Shown here in pieces: positions 60,606 to 64,000 of a stretch of 64,000 bases of DNA. The position numbers were made by a program, and so were the translations under genes. Source of the DNA: Lobosporangium transversale (Eukaryota; Mortierellomycota; Mortierellomycetes; Mortierellales; Mortierellaceae). A model generated the notes under the pieces. That model searched no databases, was not told where the DNA came from, and saw nothing but the letters and a program-made list of their open reading frames with translations. The stretch is taken from positions 744,001-808,000 of the forward strand of contig NW_019028985.1 in the NCBI RefSeq assembly GCF_002105155.1. Reading direction: 5' to 3'. Position 1 is the first letter of the stretch; the number at the start of each line of letters is the position of its first letter.

Positions 60606-63600
60606 AATGTTATATAGACCAATATTCTTCTTACCGGCCCATAGTAGATATATATATATATATATATATTTATTGCTGGCGAATGATGGGCGTGCACATG
60701 CGGAATACAGTTATCCTCTGATATTCCTCGTTGGAACACAAACAATTGTATGAAAACAACCACTAAGCAAAATACTGCATGACTGAAGAACACAAACGAG
60801 GTCCCCAGACTGTGGGTGGTCAGCATTGACGAGAGCATCAAAACCATGAAGAAAGAGGCATTGAGCAATCGTTGCAATCTTTGGTGATACAAATTTACTC
60901 AAAAAAAAAAAAAAAAAGTGATGCACAGATTTGAAGGGGCCATTTAGACTGACTCGCCTCCTTATTTTGTCATGATCCCACAGACAGAAAGGGGAAGCAC
61001 TATTCATACTCTTCAAAACGGGCTGCATAGAGGTAAGCGACACAAGTTCGTCATTCACCAAACCCTTCTCCTTTTCTTCTTCCTCTTCATGACCTGATGC
61101 AATTGTCGATCGTAGCATTTATAGCCGTGTTATTATTTCAATTTCAATGATGTCTTACTACAGTGATTTTAACGGTATATGTATCATTCCATGAAGAGAG
61201 GCATCTACAGTAGTATCTTGCTAAATAAATCGCCGTCTACAGGGAACAAGTTGCATATTGTACCAGACTTTGTGAAGGGACAAAGTTGAGCTGGGAACTG
61301 TAAAAGGTAAGAAAGCAAAACACTGCCCATTCCTGAGTTTTTTTTCTTTTTTTTTTTTTTGCTTTCACATTCCAGCCCTCAGCAACAGCATCAATGTCTC
61401 GCGGAACAAAATATGTTGACATGTTATATATATATATATATCAGCAAAAGTATATTTATATAATGTTTTTGCTCATATAAAGCTTTCATCGTAACGTTCT
61501 CAGCCTAGTTTTAATACAAGTGGGCGAGGGTTTATCAAGCGGAGGGCTCTTTTCCTCATGTCACAGAAATTCTATTGTGTCCCTGTCAAATATTGCGAAA
61601 CATCTCATTAAAATATCCGTCAAGTCGCACATGAGGGATTGTGCACAACAATTACAACAATGGGAACCATGAACCTCTTTCTTTTTTTTTTTGAGTTGCC
61701 GTAGAGAGATGATTTTCTTTTATGGCGCGCTGTACGTTTGAAATGGATCAATAGAGTTGCGGCTCGTGCTTGTGGCTAGTCTTTTACCAATGTGGCATAA
61801 TCAACTTCAAACCAAGAGAGGAAAAGCCTTGGCGGCATTTTCCTTGCGCTGACGTTTTCTCTTTTTGATTTCAGCTTAAAAAAAAAAGAGTTCAATCACC
61901 CGACCGCTATGCCCTTTTTCCCTTATTACTATTTTATCAGCTTTGTATCGTCAGCATAGGGGCTATAGCAATCTAGGTGGCTAACATCAAAGGACGAACC
62001 TCGGATTTCAGAGGATAGGCTTACTTTTTCATAATTTCACGTACAAAGGCATGTTTATTACTTTTCATTTAATCCCCTCATTCATTGTGGGACAGGAATG
62101 GAGGATGGCTCTTTTTACTCAGCTAATATAGTTTGACAGATAAGCATGAGACTAATTGTGTGTACACTGCTCATCTCTTTTCCTCCCCACACCATTATGG
62201 ACGCGGATAAAAAAAACTTCTGTTTCTTATTTTCTTGTACTTCCCCCGTGCTGATCAAAAAATACATATTTATGTATATATTATACATATATCTTTGGCA
62301 TTCGTTTTTTTTTTTTTTTTTTTTTTACTTGATATATCATTTACCTTACCTCAACCATGGTTTGGTGTGGTTTTGACTGAGACAGGCCTTTTTTTTTTTT
62401 CCTCGCTATTGGGCTGCCCCATGTTAGTCTGTAACTTACTTGTTGTCAGTGATGAATAAATTAATTATCGCAAATTAGGAAAACCTGGCTTCGAATGAAA
62501 CGATAGTATAAATATGTATAAATATATATAATAGTGCGATTGAGTTAAGAAAGTTATATTTTGTATTTAAAATACAGACCTTTCAATTTCTGGATACTTT
62601 CAGCCAATCCTTCATATTGCACTCTGTGTGAATTGCACAACAACTGGCCTAATAACGACCAAGCGTCATTTCGAGTGGATGAACGAATATTGTGGTTCAA
62701 GCCAATTGATAAGCCGTGCTCAAATCACTTGGAAAGTCAAAAAAAACTGTGAGTGAACTGCAGTTGGTTGTGAATAATAACATTAACAACACTCGAAAAG
62801 GGAATCAGTGTCGATCATGTCCTTTCAATCTGAACACTCAGATGTGCAACTGAACACAACAAATAGAAAAACGTGGCATGCATGGCCCCTCTCTTTTTCT
62901 TCCATCTTAACCTTCAAAAGCAAAAATATAACGATGCAGCAATGCAGCAATATATATAAATGTGTCTGCTCGATGCACAGGATTGAGGACCCGATCCGTT
63001 ACCCATCCAAAATATCCACAGCCTGTCTATATGAAAAACGATAACCATGATGTGAGTTGTTTAGATTTTAAAGAAGAAAACGGGAGTATAACCATTCCCC
63101 TTGGTCTGTCTGTCTGTGTGACAATAAATTTAGACGCCAAAGTGAAAAGACTAATGTTTAAGATCGATGAGAGCATAGCGATCTCCCTTGCTTTTTTTTT
63201 TTTTTTTTTTTTTACTTTTCCATTTTGGCTCCGCCCTTACCTATCATTTTAATCAAAGGGAACACCTGCTTGAATATTCTTAATCTTCCAAGGGATACCA
63301 GTAAAGTATCTCGACACAATGCAGGAAGATCATAGCCAGTCGGATCCGTGACCAAACGGGTTGTCTATCCATCATGACGTCTTTCCGTATAGAGAAAACG
63401 GTGTGATTGAAGATTATAGAAAGCTTTGGGTCTGTTTCATTATGCCTACCATCAAGAAAAATTGGCTTTCGGCAGACATTTCCTCCGGCAATTAGGAAAT
63501 GTGCAGTTTCCTTTTACTCTCCTCACTCCCCTGTCTTTTTTTGTCATACCGCAAGGTTGATACAGTCTAAATATAAAGTATTCCTTTCTACTGGAACAGA

Positions 63601-63756
63601 CCATGGAGGCTTGACGAACTATGCTCTGCAAGTTGCACTTTGCTTAACTGGTCAATGTTGGTAAATAAAAGATCTATTTGAACACAATGTGTGTGTATGC
63701 AACGTACACATGCCGTCCAAGGAGTAGACTTGCCTGGCCTTTTCTCTTCTCAGATA
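59305..63756. other. 4.5-kb region without credible genes
   Basis: AT-rich, with homopolymers at about 60575-60601, 62304-62327 and 63190-63212 and (TA)n at about 60646-60670 and 61427-61440. A few short ORFs (60711-61118 minus; 62561-62752 and 62962-63252 plus) have no recognisable domain. It could be a decayed or repeat-derived region. Confidence 0.5.
59340..59545 (-). promoter_or_regulatory. Pyrimidine-rich block upstream of the GATA/PHD gene
   Basis: GA-rich on the plus strand (gaggaggagaggaagg type), hence CT-rich in the sense of the gene starting at 59304; probable promoter/5' UTR. Confidence 0.45.
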
Positions 63757-64000
63757 CAGTGGAATCTCGATAATTGTACACTTTTGTACAAATTTCAAAT
63801 TTGATATATTTCTAGGCCATTGGTTGGCTAAGAGCCTTACTCTTTTAAAAAAAAGTATTCTAAAAAACCCACACTCAACTGGAGTAGGGGAATCAGCAGA
63901 GGATTTTTAGAATAGTTTTTCATGAATTGTGGGCTTCTTAGCCAATCAATAACCGAGAAATATAGCAAATTCGAAAATTGTACAAAAGTGTACAATTATC
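63757..64000. mobile_element. Foldback MITE with pogo-like ends, cut by the window edge
   Basis: The left end is TA then CAGTGGAATCTCGATAATTG, the style of pogo/Tigger ends. The last ~68 bases of the window are the reverse complement of 63769-63836 with about seven mismatches and one small indel. A TATTCTAAAAA motif is repeated in both arms further in. Only a short unpaired centre remains and there is no coding capacity. If symmetric, about 12 more bases (ending CACTG then TA) lie outside the window, giving ~256 bp. Confidence 0.85.

Noticed and set aside
60711-61118. 135-codon minus-strand ORF (MLRSTIASGHEEEEEK...)
   Set aside because: Contains a poly-Phe run from a homopolymer, no recognised domain and no coherent flanking exons; possibly a gene relic but not supported.
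62561-63252. Two plus-strand ORFs with Cys pairs and beta-like text
   Set aside because: They do not join by convincing splice sites, match no family I know, and one ends in poly-Phe.

Overview
The window is nuclear DNA of a filamentous fungus. Genes carry several short GT-AG introns, both strands are coding, and intergenic and intronic DNA is AT-rich and full of long poly(A)/poly(T) runs. The gene content (complex I subunit NDUFA6, molybdopterin synthase small subunit, mitochondrial uS13, M1 aminopeptidase, a large RNI/LRR-type protein, a PAXX-like repair factor) suggests an early-diverging lineage. Mucoromycota, perhaps Mortierellomycotina, is my best guess; this rests on protein style only and no marker gene was available. 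There are no operons. I built the gene models by splicing exons by eye. For almost all multi-exon models the summed exon length is a multiple of three and the junctions restore conserved motifs. Individual splice sites could still be off by a few bases.

Left third (1-21 kb): 3' part of a BAP31/Yet ER membrane chaperone (+); cystathionine gamma-lyase (-); a small secreted, probably GPI-anchored, protein (-); an unidentified 225-aa protein (-); RPAP1/Rba50, an RNA polymerase II assembly factor (-); a 1447-aa RNI/LRR-like protein (+); a Rho GTPase (+).

Middle (21-44 kb): DJ-1 family protein (-), mitochondrial ribosomal protein uS13/SWS2 (-) divergent from MOCS2A (+), ribosomal protein eS30 (+), an ANGEL-type EEP nuclease (-), an M1 aminopeptidase with an unusual Gln/His-rich tail (-), the HEATR3/Syo1 ribosomal protein importer (-), a DUF7137-like surface protein (+), a Ser-rich single-pass membrane protein (+), and complex I LYR subunit NDUFA6 (+).

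Right third (44-64 kb): an arrestin-like protein (+), N-terminal methyltransferase NTMT1/Tae1 (-), an unidentified probable mitochondrial protein (+), a PAXX/XRCC4-like end-joining factor (-), an intact Tc1/mariner transposon with terminal inverted repeats and a TA target duplication, a GATA-like plus PHD zinc-finger protein (-), about 4.5 kb with no credible gene, and at the window edge a foldback MITE with pogo-like ends.

Themes: much of the content is ordinary housekeeping (ribosome biogenesis and translation: Syo1, eS30, uS13m; Pol II assembly: RPAP1; mitochondrial and cofactor functions: NDUFA6, MOCS2A). The points most worth a second look are the five-exon PAXX-like gene whose last spliced exon reveals a Ku-binding-like tail, the two DNA transposons, the modified GATA finger joined to a PHD finger, the aminopeptidase tail, and the recurring homopolymer and pyrimidine-block architecture around genes.
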